This document shows positions 8,464 through 16,511 of a DNA stretch of 64,000 nt, piece by piece. The notes beneath the pieces were generated by a model. That model made no database searches. It was not told the origin of the DNA and saw only the letters and a list, made by a program, of their open reading frames with translations. Origin of the DNA: Leifsonia sp. Root112D2 (GTDB taxonomy: Bacteria > Actinomycetota > Actinomycetes > Actinomycetales > Microbacteriaceae); contig NZ_LMCU01000002.1 of assembly GCF_001424905.1 (NCBI RefSeq), positions 248,001 to 312,000 of the forward strand. Direction: 5' to 3'. The translations under genes and the position numbers were made by a program. Position 1 is the stretch's first letter. Each line of letters starts with the position of its first letter.

Positions 8464-9441
8464 TTAGCGCGTTGTACCGGCCACCTTGGGAAGCGCCCCG
8501 CCTGCTGCGGCGTTGCGGTCCGGGCGGAAGTTACTGAAGTCGAGACCGGGGATGTTCGTTACCAGGGCGATCTCGTCTTCGATCTCTGCGGCCTCCCACT
8601 CCTCGGGGCCCACGAGCGGCAGTCGTACCCGCGGGCTGGAGATGCGGCCGAGGCCATGCAGAACGTATTTGGCGGCGACGGTGCCGGGAACATGGGTCAT
8701 GATGGCGCGCACGAGCGGCTCCAGCATCTTGTGTGCCGCCGTGGCGGTGGTGAGGTCGCCGGCGTTGACGGCGTCGATCATCTGCCGATACGGTCGGGCC
8801 GCGATGTTGTTGGTGACGCCGATGAGACCCGTCGCACCTATTGCGAGATGCGGCAGCACGTTCGTGTCGTCGCCGGAGAAGTAGAGCAGATCGGTCTGGT
8901 TGAGCACGCGGCTCACCTGGCTGAAGTCGCCCTTGGCGTCCTTGATGGCGAGAATGTTGGGGTGCTTGGCCGCACGAAGGATCGTCTCGTACGCGATGGG
9001 CACACCCGTGCGACCGGGGATGTCGTAGAGGATGACGGGCAGATCCGTGGCATCCGCGATCATGCGAAAGTGCGTGAGCAGGCCCGCCTGGGTGGGCTTG
9101 TTGTAGTACGGGGTCACGACGAGATTGCCGTCTGCGCCGGCCTTCGCGCTCTGCTTGGCGAGCTGCATGGCGTGCGCCGTCTCGTTGGAACCGCCACCCG
9201 TGATGATCTTGGCGCGGCCGGCGGCGACATCCTTGCCCACCTCGACGAGCCTGATCTTCTCGGCGTCGGTGAGGGTGGATGTCTCCCCCGTCGTTCCCGA
9301 GATGACGATGCCGTCTGCGCCGTCGGTGATCACGTCGTCCATGTGTTTCTCGACGGCGGCCCAGTCGACCTCTCCATCGGCGGTGAACGGAGTCACCAGC
9401 GCGACGAGCACCTGACCGAAGGGATTCTCGACTGTAGACAC
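8464..9441 (-). CDS. dapA: 4-hydroxy-tetrahydrodipicolinate synthase
   Basis: Condenses pyruvate with aspartate semialdehyde, the first committed step to diaminopimelate and lysine. 325 aa TIM barrel. GTTGETSTL (near residue 47), the Tyr in LYDIPGRTG (near 140) and the Schiff-base Lys in ILAIKDAKGD (near 166) are all present. The frame is open to 9492, but the GTG of VSTVENPFGQ is chosen because homologues start there and a TAGCCT box ends seven bases before it. The dapB gene is 5 kb away on the same strand. Confidence 0.97.
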   Translation of the reverse strand: MSTVENPFGQVLVALVTPFTADGEVDWAAVEKHMDDVITDGADGIVISGTTGETSTLTDAEKIRLVEVGKDVAAGRAKIITGGGSNETAHAMQLAKQSAKAGADGNLVVTPYYNKPTQAGLLTHFRMIADATDLPVILYDIPGRTGVPIAYETILRAAKHPNILAIKDAKGDFSQVSRVLNQTDLLYFSGDDTNVLPHLAIGATGLIGVTNNIAARPYRQMIDAVNAGDLTTATAAHKMLEPLVRAIMTHVPGTVAAKYVLHGLGRISSPRVRLPLVGPEEWEAAEIEDEIALVTNIPGLDFSNFRPDRNAAAGGALPKVAGTTR

Positions 9442-9448
9442 GAGATAC

Positions 9449-9454
9449 AGGCTA
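9449..9454 (-). promoter_or_regulatory. -10 box, leaderless start of dapA
   Basis: TAGCCT on the minus strand, seven bases before the GTG at 9441. No Shine-Dalgarno sequence is present. Confidence 0.5.
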
Positions 9455-9574
9455 CCGGCTGCACACGCAGCACCGCACCCCGGCCGTTGCATCCGGCGTC
9501 AGTTGGACCGCTTGGACCGCTTGGTATTCACCGAATTGCGGATGCCGGACCAGACTCGCCGACTACGCGCGCCC

Positions 9575-10465
9575 TCAGCGGCGTGTCTCGGCGCGCATCC
9601 GCCGCCCCGCGAAGGATTCGTGCGCGCCGGCGGCCAGCTTCGCCAGAATCGCGTCTTCGACGAGGTCCCATTCGTAGAGCACCAGTGCATAGTCGAAGCG
9701 GAGGGTCTCGTAGCCAAGGGCCGCCGCGAGGGCATCGCGGCGAAGATCCTTGTGCCTTTTCGACGCTCCATCGTGATTGTCTTTGCCGTCGAGTTCGATG
9801 ATCAGTCGATCACCGATGACGAGATCGACCACACCGACTCCGGGCACCTGCACCTGGCCTTCAACGGTGATCCCCAGACGGAAGAGCCGAAATCGCGTGA
9901 TCGATTCCAGCCCGCTGTCGGCCGTGGAGCGGGCGAGCATGAAGAGACGGTCGAACGATAACGGCAGAGACTTCCTCAGCGCGGCTCGGTCCGATTTCGT
10001 GAGTGCGCCGAGTCGCAACGCGGATTCATACGCGACGAAGAAAGGCTCTTCCCCAAGACAGAAGGCGAGTTGCACCAATGCGTGAACCACATCGACCCTT
10101 ATGCGGTCGCAAACCTGCCCGGCATTCGCGTCCCAATGCGCCACACAATCGCAGGCGACGTGCGGATGCTCGTGCCCGGTGGCAGACATCCAGACATGCG
10201 TGCCTTCGTATGGCATCACCCACAGTCCGGCTTCGGCCGCAGCCGACACGCAAGCGAGAACCCCTCCGTGAGCGAGCGCTTGGCGCGCCTGAGGTGAGAG
10301 CCGCGACGGGAGCGCGTAGAGTCCAGGCCGCACGCGGTCGATCACCCCGCTGCGCGTAGCGACCCTGAGCGAATAAGCGCTGACCCCGAGTCGAGCAAGC
10401 TCGGCGGAGCGAGCCACCCCGTCCAGGGATGAGAACAAGGCCGCAACATCCGCGGGTTTCATCAT
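9575..10465 (-). CDS. AbiEi-like winged helix plus DUF559 nuclease-fold protein
   Basis: 296 aa, cytoplasmic. Residues 1-60 resemble the AbiEi-type antitoxin N-terminal winged helix (ARSAELARLGVSAYSLRVATRSGVIDRVRPGLYALP). The C-terminal 100 residues look like DUF559, a Vsr/PD-(D/E)xK-like fold (GVVDLVIGDRLIIELDGKDNH, RRDALAAALGYETLRFDYA). E-L-D-G-K could be an active-site strand. No AbiEii toxin is next to it, so it is not a complete type IV toxin-antitoxin pair. Common in Microbacteriaceae, function unknown. Two adjacent ATGs (10465, 10462) are possible starts. Confidence 0.75.
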   Translation of the reverse strand: MMKPADVAALFSSLDGVARSAELARLGVSAYSLRVATRSGVIDRVRPGLYALPSRLSPQARQALAHGGVLACVSAAAEAGLWVMPYEGTHVWMSATGHEHPHVACDCVAHWDANAGQVCDRIRVDVVHALVQLAFCLGEEPFFVAYESALRLGALTKSDRAALRKSLPLSFDRLFMLARSTADSGLESITRFRLFRLGITVEGQVQVPGVGVVDLVIGDRLIIELDGKDNHDGASKRHKDLRRDALAAALGYETLRFDYALVLYEWDLVEDAILAKLAAGAHESFAGRRMRAETRR

Positions 10466-10709
10466 TCGCCCAGTGTCGCGATGACCCCAGCCTTTACTGC
10501 GTGGGGAGGGCAAATCTGTGGACAACGCGAGACAGCGCACGCTTGTGGAGAAGTGTCGGGCGCTCCAATTCGGCTCCGCCGACGATCGTCAATTTCGCTG
10601 ATCGGCGGATGCTACGGACGCCTCACCGAGGACCAACGCATCAACTCGGGGTGTCGGCGGCGCTCTCCGCCATTCGGTGAAGAAACAGGCCGGCGAGACG
10701 CGCTGGCGG

Positions 10710-11447
10710 CTACGGGGCGACGCGGCCGTTCGCGTCGAAGGCGGCGTGAGTGAGCGGCATCAGGCCGGCCCAGAGTGTCTCCATCTTCTCGGCGCACATC
10801 TCGATCTCGCGCTGCGGGAACGACGGGAAGTGGCTGTCGTCACGGCGCGTGCGCAGGGAGAGGAAGTTCATGAGTGAGCGTGCGTTCATCGTGACGTACA
10901 TCGACGAGTACAGGTTGAGCGGCAGCACGATGCGGGCGACCTCGCGCGCAACGCCGGCCTGCAGCATGCGCTGATACGCCTCGAAGGCGTGCCGGGAGAC
11001 ATCCATGGTCTGCTGGTCGACGAGGGCCGCCTGTTCCGCCGTTCCCGGCAGAAACTCGTAGGCACCCGGCTTGCCAGTCTGCACGAGGTTGCGGTCGGAC
11101 GCCGGCACATAGAACACGGGATTCATCTCGCGGTAGCGGCCCGACTCCTCGTTGTACGAAGCGATGCGGTGCCGCATGAACTCACGGAAGACGAAGATCG
11201 GCGCCTGCACATAGAACGTCATGGAGTTGTGCTCGAACGGGGAGCCGTGCCTGTCGCGCATCAGATAGTTGATGAGCCCGCGGCTGCGCGCGTCGTCGGC
11301 GTCGGTCTCGGTGCCATCGAGACGGCTCGTCTCGAGGCTCTGCTCGCCCTGCGTCGAGACCCGCGCGGCGAACAGCACATCCGCATCGCTCGCGCTGGAG
11401 CGCACGAGCTCAACGGTCATCTCGGAGCGGAATTCGATCTCAGGCAC
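10710..11447 (-). CDS. thyX: flavin-dependent thymidylate synthase
   Basis: Makes dTMP from dUMP using methylene-tetrahydrofolate, FAD and NADPH. 245 aa. The signature RHRIASYNEESGRY is intact near residue 90, and DRHGSPFEHNSMTFY and MNARSLMNFLSLRT follow family pattern. An upstream GTG at 11456 is in frame, but a TAGGGT box ends seven bases before the GTG at 11447, and homologues begin close to xPEIEFRSEMTVELV. I therefore place the start at 11447. Confidence 0.96.
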   Translation of the reverse strand: MPEIEFRSEMTVELVRSSASDADVLFAARVSTQGEQSLETSRLDGTETDADDARSRGLINYLMRDRHGSPFEHNSMTFYVQAPIFVFREFMRHRIASYNEESGRYREMNPVFYVPASDRNLVQTGKPGAYEFLPGTAEQAALVDQQTMDVSRHAFEAYQRMLQAGVAREVARIVLPLNLYSSMYVTMNARSLMNFLSLRTRRDDSHFPSFPQREIEMCAEKMETLWAGLMPLTHAAFDANGRVAP

Positions 11448-11454
11448 GAGCTTC

Positions 11455-11460
11455 ACCCTA
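11455..11460 (-). promoter_or_regulatory. -10 box, leaderless start of thyX
   Basis: TAGGGT on the minus strand, seven bases before the GTG at 11447. It overlaps the alternative GTG at 11456, which argues against that start. Confidence 0.5.
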
Positions 11461-11531
11461 GCGCCCGCACCCTGTCATGCCGCGTCATATTCGCCGCGCG
11501 GCGCCCGCGCGCGCGTATCGTCGGCTGCACC

Positions 11532-12032
11532 ATGAACCCGATCCTCTCGCTCTGCATCGTGCTGGCGCTTCTCGCGGTCGCCACCGTGCTCGGCCTCGCC
11601 TGGCGATCGGGCCTGGGCCGGGTTCATGAGAGCAGCGCCGCCGCCGAGCGGCTCGTCACGATTCGGTCGGCGGATGTCGCTGGCGCCGACGGCGCGCAGC
11701 CCCCGGTTTTCGGAAGCGGCGCCACGCTGCTGCAGTTCTCCACCGAGTTCTGCGCGCCGTGCCGGGCCACGCACACCCTGCTCGCCGGTATCGCCAGCGA
11801 GCGAGACGACGTGAGACACCTCGACATCGACCTGACGAACAGGCCGGAACTCGCACGGCACTTTGGCGTGATGCAGACGCCGACCACGCTGTTGCTTGAT
11901 GCCGACGGCGTGGTGCGGGCCCGCATCGGTGGTGCACCGCGAAGCGCGGAATTGCGTGCCGCCCTGGCGAACGTTCTGCACGACCCCGCCACCATCACCC
12001 TGGAGAACAGCAATGCCCACACCGCAGCCTGA
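11532..12032 (+). CDS. membrane-anchored thioredoxin-like protein
   Basis: 166 aa. An N-terminal hydrophobic segment (residues 4-24) anchors a thioredoxin fold that probably faces outward. The redox motif is FCAPCR near residue 78, with the cis-Pro in MQTPTTLLLDADG. The usual WCxxC tryptophan is replaced by phenylalanine. It overlaps the following DUF4395 gene by 20 bases, so the two are coupled. Likely a thiol reductant or oxidant of the cell envelope. The start is the ATG of MNPILSLCIVLALL. Confidence 0.85.
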   Translation: MNPILSLCIVLALLAVATVLGLAWRSGLGRVHESSAAAERLVTIRSADVAGADGAQPPVFGSGATLLQFSTEFCAPCRATHTLLAGIASERDDVRHLDIDLTNRPELARHFGVMQTPTTLLLDADGVVRARIGGAPRSAELRAALANVLHDPATITLENSNAHTAA

Positions 12033-12522
12033 TTCAGCCGCCCGACGATCTTCGGCCGGAATCGACCCACGCGGCCCTCGCTTCGGCGCCGGGATCACGG
12101 CCGTGCTGCTGCTCATCGATGTCTTCCTCGGTCTCAGCGGCCTCACAACGGCGGCCCTCGTGCTACTCGCGGTAGTGACCCTGCTGTTCGCGTGGGGTGC
12201 TTTCGCGGGAGTGCGCAGGCATCCGTACGGCTGGGTCTTCGCGCGCTTCGTGCGCCCCCGACTCGCCCCGCCCACGGAGCTCGAGGATGCGCTACCCCCA
12301 ACCTTCGCGCAGGGCGTCGGCTTCGTCATCGCCCTGCTCGGAGTGGTGCTGCAGCTGCTGATACCAACCGGCCCCGTGCCCGTGATTCTGGTGGTGGCGG
12401 CGGCGCTCGCGTTCGTCGCTGCATTTCTCAATTCGGCGTTCGGATACTGCCTCGGCTGCCAGATCTATCTGCTGCTCGTGCGCACGGGAATCGTTCACCC
12501 TGCGCGCACCGCCGAAGGCTAG
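12013..12522 (+). CDS. DUF4395 integral membrane protein with CxxC
   Basis: 169 aa with four hydrophobic helices. The conserved DUF4395 feature FGYCLGCQIYLLL lies near the C terminus (about residue 147), with two cysteines at a membrane edge. The family has no proven role. Here it overlaps the thioredoxin-like gene and is followed by an OsmC gene, so passing electrons across the membrane to the thioredoxin-like partner is a reasonable guess. The overlap with the upstream gene decides the start at MPTPQPDSAARR. Confidence 0.82.
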   Translation: MPTPQPDSAARRSSAGIDPRGPRFGAGITAVLLLIDVFLGLSGLTTAALVLLAVVTLLFAWGAFAGVRRHPYGWVFARFVRPRLAPPTELEDALPPTFAQGVGFVIALLGVVLQLLIPTGPVPVILVVAAALAFVAAFLNSAFGYCLGCQIYLLLVRTGIVHPARTAEG

Positions 12523-12603
12523 GCTGGTCAGTCACAACACCCCACGATCTGCCACGGCGTCCGCCGCAGCGATCCGGTGCTCTGATGGCTCGGGAGGAAT
12601 CTC

Positions 12604-13029
12604 ATGACACTGACCAGCGAAGCAACCTCGGTCTGGACCGGCGACCTGAAAACGGGTTCGGGACAACTCACCCTGGACTCCTCGCACGCGGCGGAATTCC
12701 CGGTGAACTGGAAGGCGCGGTCGGAGGGATCGACCGGCACCACGAACCCCGAGGAGCTCATCGGCGCAGCACATGCGGCCTGCTATTCGATGGCGTTCTC
12801 CAACATCCTCTCCGAGTTCGGTACGACCCCGGAGAACATCCAGGTGACGGCCGCCGTGACGTTCGATCCCGCGCAGGGAATCGTCGGCAGTCATCTGCTG
12901 GTGAATGCCACCGTTCCCGGCATCAGCGAAGAGGACTTCCAACGCCTGGCCGACGAGGCCAAGCGCACCTGCCCCGTCTCGCGGGCGCTTGCGGGCATCA
13001 CCATCACGCTCGAAGCCGATCTCGCCTGA
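12604..13029 (+). CDS. osmC: OsmC/Ohr-type peroxidase
   Basis: 141-aa thiol peroxidase that reduces organic hydroperoxides. The two redox cysteines are in AAHAACYSMAFS (near residue 60) and RTCPVSRAL (near 126). It starts after a strong GGGAGGAATCTC ribosome site. It lies 81 bases after the DUF4395 gene and only three bases before the epimerase gene, so it may be read with both. OsmC proteins act with lipoamide or low-molecular thiols as reductant; the local thioredoxin-like protein is an alternative partner. Confidence 0.92.
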   Translation: MTLTSEATSVWTGDLKTGSGQLTLDSSHAAEFPVNWKARSEGSTGTTNPEELIGAAHAACYSMAFSNILSEFGTTPENIQVTAAVTFDPAQGIVGSHLLVNATVPGISEEDFQRLADEAKRTCPVSRALAGITITLEADLA

Positions 13030-13032
13030 GAC

Positions 13033-13956
13033 GTGGCAGCGGGAGCGAGATCACGACCACGTGAGAAACTGCGGGTGCTCGTCTCGGGGGCATCCGGTCT
13101 GATCGGAACCGAGCTGATTCGTCAGCTCGAGGCGGATGGGCACACCGTGCTGCGCCTCGTGCGACGACAGCCGGCGAACGATACCGAGTTCAACTGGGCA
13201 CCATCGGCCCACATCGTCGACTTCACCCTGATGAATCAGGTGGACGCGGTCGTCAACCTCTCGGGGGCTCCGCTCGGCCATCTGCCCTGGACCCCGCGAT
13301 ACAAGCACCAGATTGTTCAGTCGCGCCTGCAGACCACGCAGGCGTTGACGGATGCCATGGGCATGGCATCCACACCCCCGCGCGTTCTGCTCAACGCGGC
13401 GGCGGTCGGTTACTACGGCGACCGCCCCGGAGAACGGCTCTCCGAATCGTCGAGCAAGGGCACCGGCTTTCTCGCCGACCTTGTCGAGTCGTGGGAGAAC
13501 GCCGCGCAGCTCGCCCCGGAACGCACCCGCGTCGTGACGCTGCGCAGCGGACTCGTGCTCGCTCGTGGCGGGGCAATGAAGCCCCTGTTGCCGCTTGCGC
13601 GCCTCGGTCTGGCCGGACCTCTCGGCACGGGCGGCCAGCACTGGCCCTGGATCAGCCTGCACGATGAGGCCGCCGCCATCCGTCACCTGATCACTTCTGA
13701 GCTTTCCGGCCCGGTCAATCTGGCGGGTCCCACGCCGATCACCGCCGACGCACTGCTGCAGGGGCTTGCGACCCAGCTGCATCGCCCCTACGGACTACCC
13801 GTGCCGGAGGCACTGATCGGGCTCGCGCTTCAGGACGCCGGGCGCGAAATGCTGCTCGCCAGCCAGAAGGTCATTCCTACGCGACTTCTCGACGACGGAT
13901 TCGTCTTTCGCCACGAGAGCGCGGATCAGGCCGTGCGCGCCCTGCTGGAGCGATAG
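13033..13956 (+). CDS. TIGR01777-family NAD-dependent epimerase/dehydratase
   Basis: 307-aa short-chain-dehydrogenase-fold protein of the YfcH/SulA-like family. The nucleotide loop VSGASGLIGTELI is at residues 16-28. VVNLSGAPLG, SRLQTTQALTDAM, LLNAAAVGYYGDRP and a C-terminal DUF1731-like segment (PVPEALIGLALQDAGREML) are present. The substrate is unknown in bacteria. It starts with GTG three bases after osmC. Its 3' end overlaps the convergent gene at 13926 by 31 bases. Confidence 0.88.
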   Translation: MAAGARSRPREKLRVLVSGASGLIGTELIRQLEADGHTVLRLVRRQPANDTEFNWAPSAHIVDFTLMNQVDAVVNLSGAPLGHLPWTPRYKHQIVQSRLQTTQALTDAMGMASTPPRVLLNAAAVGYYGDRPGERLSESSSKGTGFLADLVESWENAAQLAPERTRVVTLRSGLVLARGGAMKPLLPLARLGLAGPLGTGGQHWPWISLHDEAAAIRHLITSELSGPVNLAGPTPITADALLQGLATQLHRPYGLPVPEALIGLALQDAGREMLLASQKVIPTRLLDDGFVFRHESADQAVRALLER

Positions 13957-14381
13957 AGCCGGATCGCCTCACGCAGGGCGTGGCGAGCTCGTCTGCGGTC
14001 ACCGGATGCGTCGTAGGCAAGCCCCAGCCGAAACCAGGCACGCCAGCTCTGCGGCTCTGCCTCGACCTCGGCCTTGTACTTCGGGAACTCCTCGTCGGCG
14101 GCGTCTCGCAGCGGCCGGCCGCTGGCCCGGTGGGGCAACTCCTCGACGGGCAGATTGCCCTCGGAATCCAGGATGCGCACGAGCTTCTCGGTGCGCGCCC
14201 CGAACAGCAGTTCCCTGGCGATGGCCCAGACCGCGACGAGGGGCAGCACCATCAGGGCGATTCCCATGATGATGCCGACGGGCACGCCTGTCGCCACGAG
14301 CATGACCGCCCGCTGGGCGACCAGCACGATATAGAGCGCGAGCAGCGCAGCCATCACGAGGGCTGCAACCCGGTTTTTCAT
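13926..14381 (-). CDS. small membrane protein with TPR-like tail
   Basis: 151 aa. Two hydrophobic helices (residues 6-30 and 35-58) are followed by a soluble region. AEPQSWRAWFRLGLAYDASGDRRRARHALREAI looks like one tetratricopeptide repeat. Its ATG overlaps the dapB stop by four bases, so it is translated with dapB. Proteins of this type are common after dapB in Microbacteriaceae; the function is unknown. Confidence 0.8.
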   Translation of the reverse strand: MKNRVAALVMAALLALYIVLVAQRAVMLVATGVPVGIIMGIALMVLPLVAVWAIARELLFGARTEKLVRILDSEGNLPVEELPHRASGRPLRDAADEEFPKYKAEVEAEPQSWRAWFRLGLAYDASGDRRRARHALREAIRLYRSSRARTA

Positions 14382-15112
14382 TCGGAACCACTCAGATCGA
14401 TCAGGCTCTCGAGCCCGACCGTCACGCCCGTCGCACCCGCGGCCGCGCGCAGCGCAAGCAGGATTCCCGCTTCGTACGCGCTCGAGTCCACCGTGTTGTG
14501 CGCGATCGACAGCGTCTCCCCTGCACCGCCGAGCACGACCTCCTGGCGGGCCACGATTCCCTGCATCCGCATGCTGTGGATCGGCACGCTCGCGACCTGC
14601 TGCCCACGGGCACGCTGGTCGCTATGCGGCGCCACGACGGGGCCACGGGTGGCGCGCGCCTCACCGATCAGCTCGGCCGTGCGCACGGCGGTGCCCGAGG
14701 GCGAGTCGATCTTGGTCGCCCGGTGCGCCTCCACTATCTCAACGGAGTCGTAGAAGCGCGAGGCGGCGGCGGCGAACGAGGTGGCCAGCGCCGAGCCAAG
14801 CGAGAAGTTGGGAATGACGATGACGCCCTGCCCCTCGGCCAGACTGCTGCCGAGTGCGGCAATGCGCTCGGCGGTCCACCCCGAGGTGCCCACCACCACG
14901 TTCAGACCCTCTCCGAGGGCATATTCGACGATGGTCGCGCTGACGCTCGGCAGGGTCACGTCGAGCAGTACATTCGCACCGAGCATCTCGGTCAGCGGCG
15001 CCTTCGAATCCAGAGCGGCGACGAGTTCGAATTCCTCGGCCGCCTCTATCAGCCGCACGGCCACCGAACCGAGTTTGCCGGTCGCCCCGGTCACCGCCAC
15101 GCGAATAGTCAC
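14378..15112 (-). CDS. dapB: 4-hydroxy-tetrahydrodipicolinate reductase
   Basis: Second enzyme of the diaminopimelate/lysine branch, NAD(P)H dependent. 244 aa. The nucleotide loop TGATGKLGSVAVRLI starts at residue 8, and GTSGWTAERI and IPNFSLGSALA are present. The active-site region reads VEAHRATKIDSPSGTA; the family's usual ExHHxxKxDxPSGT has its second histidine replaced by arginine, a variant seen in this group. GTG start with a TAGATT box six bases upstream. Followed by the overlapping TPR-tail membrane gene. Confidence 0.95.
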   Translation of the reverse strand: MTIRVAVTGATGKLGSVAVRLIEAAEEFELVAALDSKAPLTEMLGANVLLDVTLPSVSATIVEYALGEGLNVVVGTSGWTAERIAALGSSLAEGQGVIVIPNFSLGSALATSFAAAASRFYDSVEIVEAHRATKIDSPSGTAVRTAELIGEARATRGPVVAPHSDQRARGQQVASVPIHSMRMQGIVARQEVVLGGAGETLSIAHNTVDSSAYEAGILLALRAAAGATGVTVGLESLIDLSGSE

Positions 15113-15118
15113 CTAGAC

Positions 15119-15124
15119 AATCTA
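15119..15124 (-). promoter_or_regulatory. -10 box, leaderless start of dapB
   Basis: TAGATT on the minus strand, six bases before the GTG at 15112. Confidence 0.5.
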
Positions 15125-15224
15125 GCCGCTGCCGATGACATGACCGAGCCGCGTGGATCGCCTGCGGCCTGGATCGCCTGTCGCACTGCCGGAGGCGCTG
15201 CTACGCCCTCGTCCGCACGGCGCA

Positions 15225-15230
15225 TACGCT
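15225..15230 (+). promoter_or_regulatory. -10 box, leaderless start of the GNAT gene
   Basis: TACGCT, six bases before the GTG at 15237. Confidence 0.45.
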
Positions 15231-15236
15231 GTGAAC

Positions 15237-15722
15237 GTGATCACCTTTCGTGAGACGTCCGTGACGGATGCGACGGCGCACCGGCTGCTCGGCGCGTACT
15301 TCGCCGAGCGCGCTCGAACCTTCCCGCCGGCGCAGGGCGCGTACCGCACCACATTCCCCACCGAGGAGCAGTTCGTCACCCCCGCCGGAGTCTTCCTGCT
15401 CGTCATAGACGAATCGGGAGAAGCGGTCGGATGCGGCGGCATCCGTCGGCTTCACGACGGCGACACCGTGCGCTACGAGATCAAGCACCTGTGGGTGAGC
15501 CCAACGACACGCGGAACAGGCGCGGGCCGCGCGCTGCTGGGAGAGCTCGAGAGGCGGGCGGCACTCTTCGGGGCCGAGGAGGCAGTGCTCGACACCAATG
15601 AGAGCCTTGAGGCCGCCGGCTCGCTCTACCGCAGCAGCGGCTACGAGTCGATACCGCCCTACAACGAAAACCCGAACGCAACGCACTGGTATGCGAAGAG
15701 GCTCATGCGCTCCGCTGGTTGA
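15237..15722 (+). CDS. GNAT-family N-acetyltransferase
   Basis: 161-aa acetyl-CoA-dependent acyltransferase, substrate unknown. The core has IDESGEAVGCGGIRRL, then the acetyl-CoA loop VSPTTRGTGAGRALLGELE, then AVLDTNESLEAAGSLYRSSGYE, a normal GNAT order. The start is the GTG of VITFRETSVTDA, set by the upstream TACGCT box; a GTG two codons earlier is also possible. The stop codon lies inside the first arm of a repeat element (15718-15861). Confidence 0.85.
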   Translation: MITFRETSVTDATAHRLLGAYFAERARTFPPAQGAYRTTFPTEEQFVTPAGVFLLVIDESGEAVGCGGIRRLHDGDTVRYEIKHLWVSPTTRGTGAGRALLGELERRAALFGAEEAVLDTNESLEAAGSLYRSSGYESIPPYNENPNATHWYAKRLMRSAG

Positions 15723-15861
15723 GGAGCAGCGCGCGTTAGCACGCTGAATAAGACGGGCCGAACGCAGTGAGGCTCATACCGAAGAGGAACGAGGCCTCGT
15801 CTCGAAACCGGCGTGTCCGCGGGTTTCGAGACGCTCGTTCCTCGCTCCTCAACCAGCGGAA
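15718..15861. repeat. nested palindromic repeat between convergent genes
   Basis: Outer arms GGTTGAGGAGC (15718-15728) and GCTCCTCAACC (15845-15855) pair exactly. Inner arms AGGAACGAG...CGTCTCGAAACC (15785-15809) and GGTTTCGAGACGCTCGTTCCT (15822-15842) pair except for four extra bases. It belongs to the dispersed TTCGAGACG...CTCCTCAACC family and probably serves as a two-way terminator between the GNAT and phosphatase genes. The outer arm includes the GNAT stop codon. Confidence 0.65.
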
Positions 15862-15864
15862 GGG

Positions 15865-16467
15865 TTAGACGGGCTGCAGTTCGGGCAGGCCCGTACGCAG
15901 TTCGACCGGCAAATGGCCGAGGTCGTTGTGCACGACGAGCACGGGCGGCTTGGCCGAGCGCACTCGAATGATCGTGAGCCCGCAGTTCGCCTGGTTGAGA
16001 CCCAGCCACCGCCATTCCGGGGCGTCAAAGACGTGGCGCACGAACCATCCGATGACGAAGTTGTGGGTAATCAGCAGGTCGTGGCGGTCACCGCGGGCCG
16101 GAGTCAGGTACTCGCTGACGGCATCCGCCATCTGGGCCCGCCCCGCATCGATCTGCTCCTCGGTGATGGCGCCGAAGAAGGAGTCGAAGACCTTGGGCAG
16201 ATCGGGGCCCGGGCCAGAGGGAATGCAGTCGAACAGCAGGCTCGAGGGCTCCGGCTTGAGCGCAGGCAGGCGCTCGGCCATGATCGCGGCCGTCTCCGCC
16301 GCCCGGTTCAGCGGCGAGTGGTACACATTCGTGAAAGGCACGCCCCCCAGGCGTTCGGCGATGAGTTGCGCCTGGCGTTTGCCGCGGGGCGAGAGCGGGC
16401 CGTCCGGCAGGCCGTGCTCCGCGTCCTGCTGCTCGCCGTGGCGCACCAGGTAAAGGTAATGGGGCAT
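15865..16467 (-). CDS. histidine phosphatase family protein
   Basis: 200-aa phosphoglycerate-mutase-like phosphatase. The catalytic motif LVRHGEQQD is at residues 7-15, SPLNRAAETAAI carries a second Arg, and the second catalytic His is in LITHNFVIGWFV. The substrate cannot be told from the sequence. GAGAGGGACG precedes the ATG. It lies 44 bases after the M16 peptidase gene on the same strand, so it may share its transcript. Confidence 0.88.
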   Translation of the reverse strand: MPHYLYLVRHGEQQDAEHGLPDGPLSPRGKRQAQLIAERLGGVPFTNVYHSPLNRAAETAAIMAERLPALKPEPSSLLFDCIPSGPGPDLPKVFDSFFGAITEEQIDAGRAQMADAVSEYLTPARGDRHDLLITHNFVIGWFVRHVFDAPEWRWLGLNQANCGLTIIRVRSAKPPVLVVHNDLGHLPVELRTGLPELQPV

Positions 16468-16511
16468 CGTCGTCCCTCTCCGTGTGTTGTGTTTCTTCAG
16501 GTGTGAAGGTT

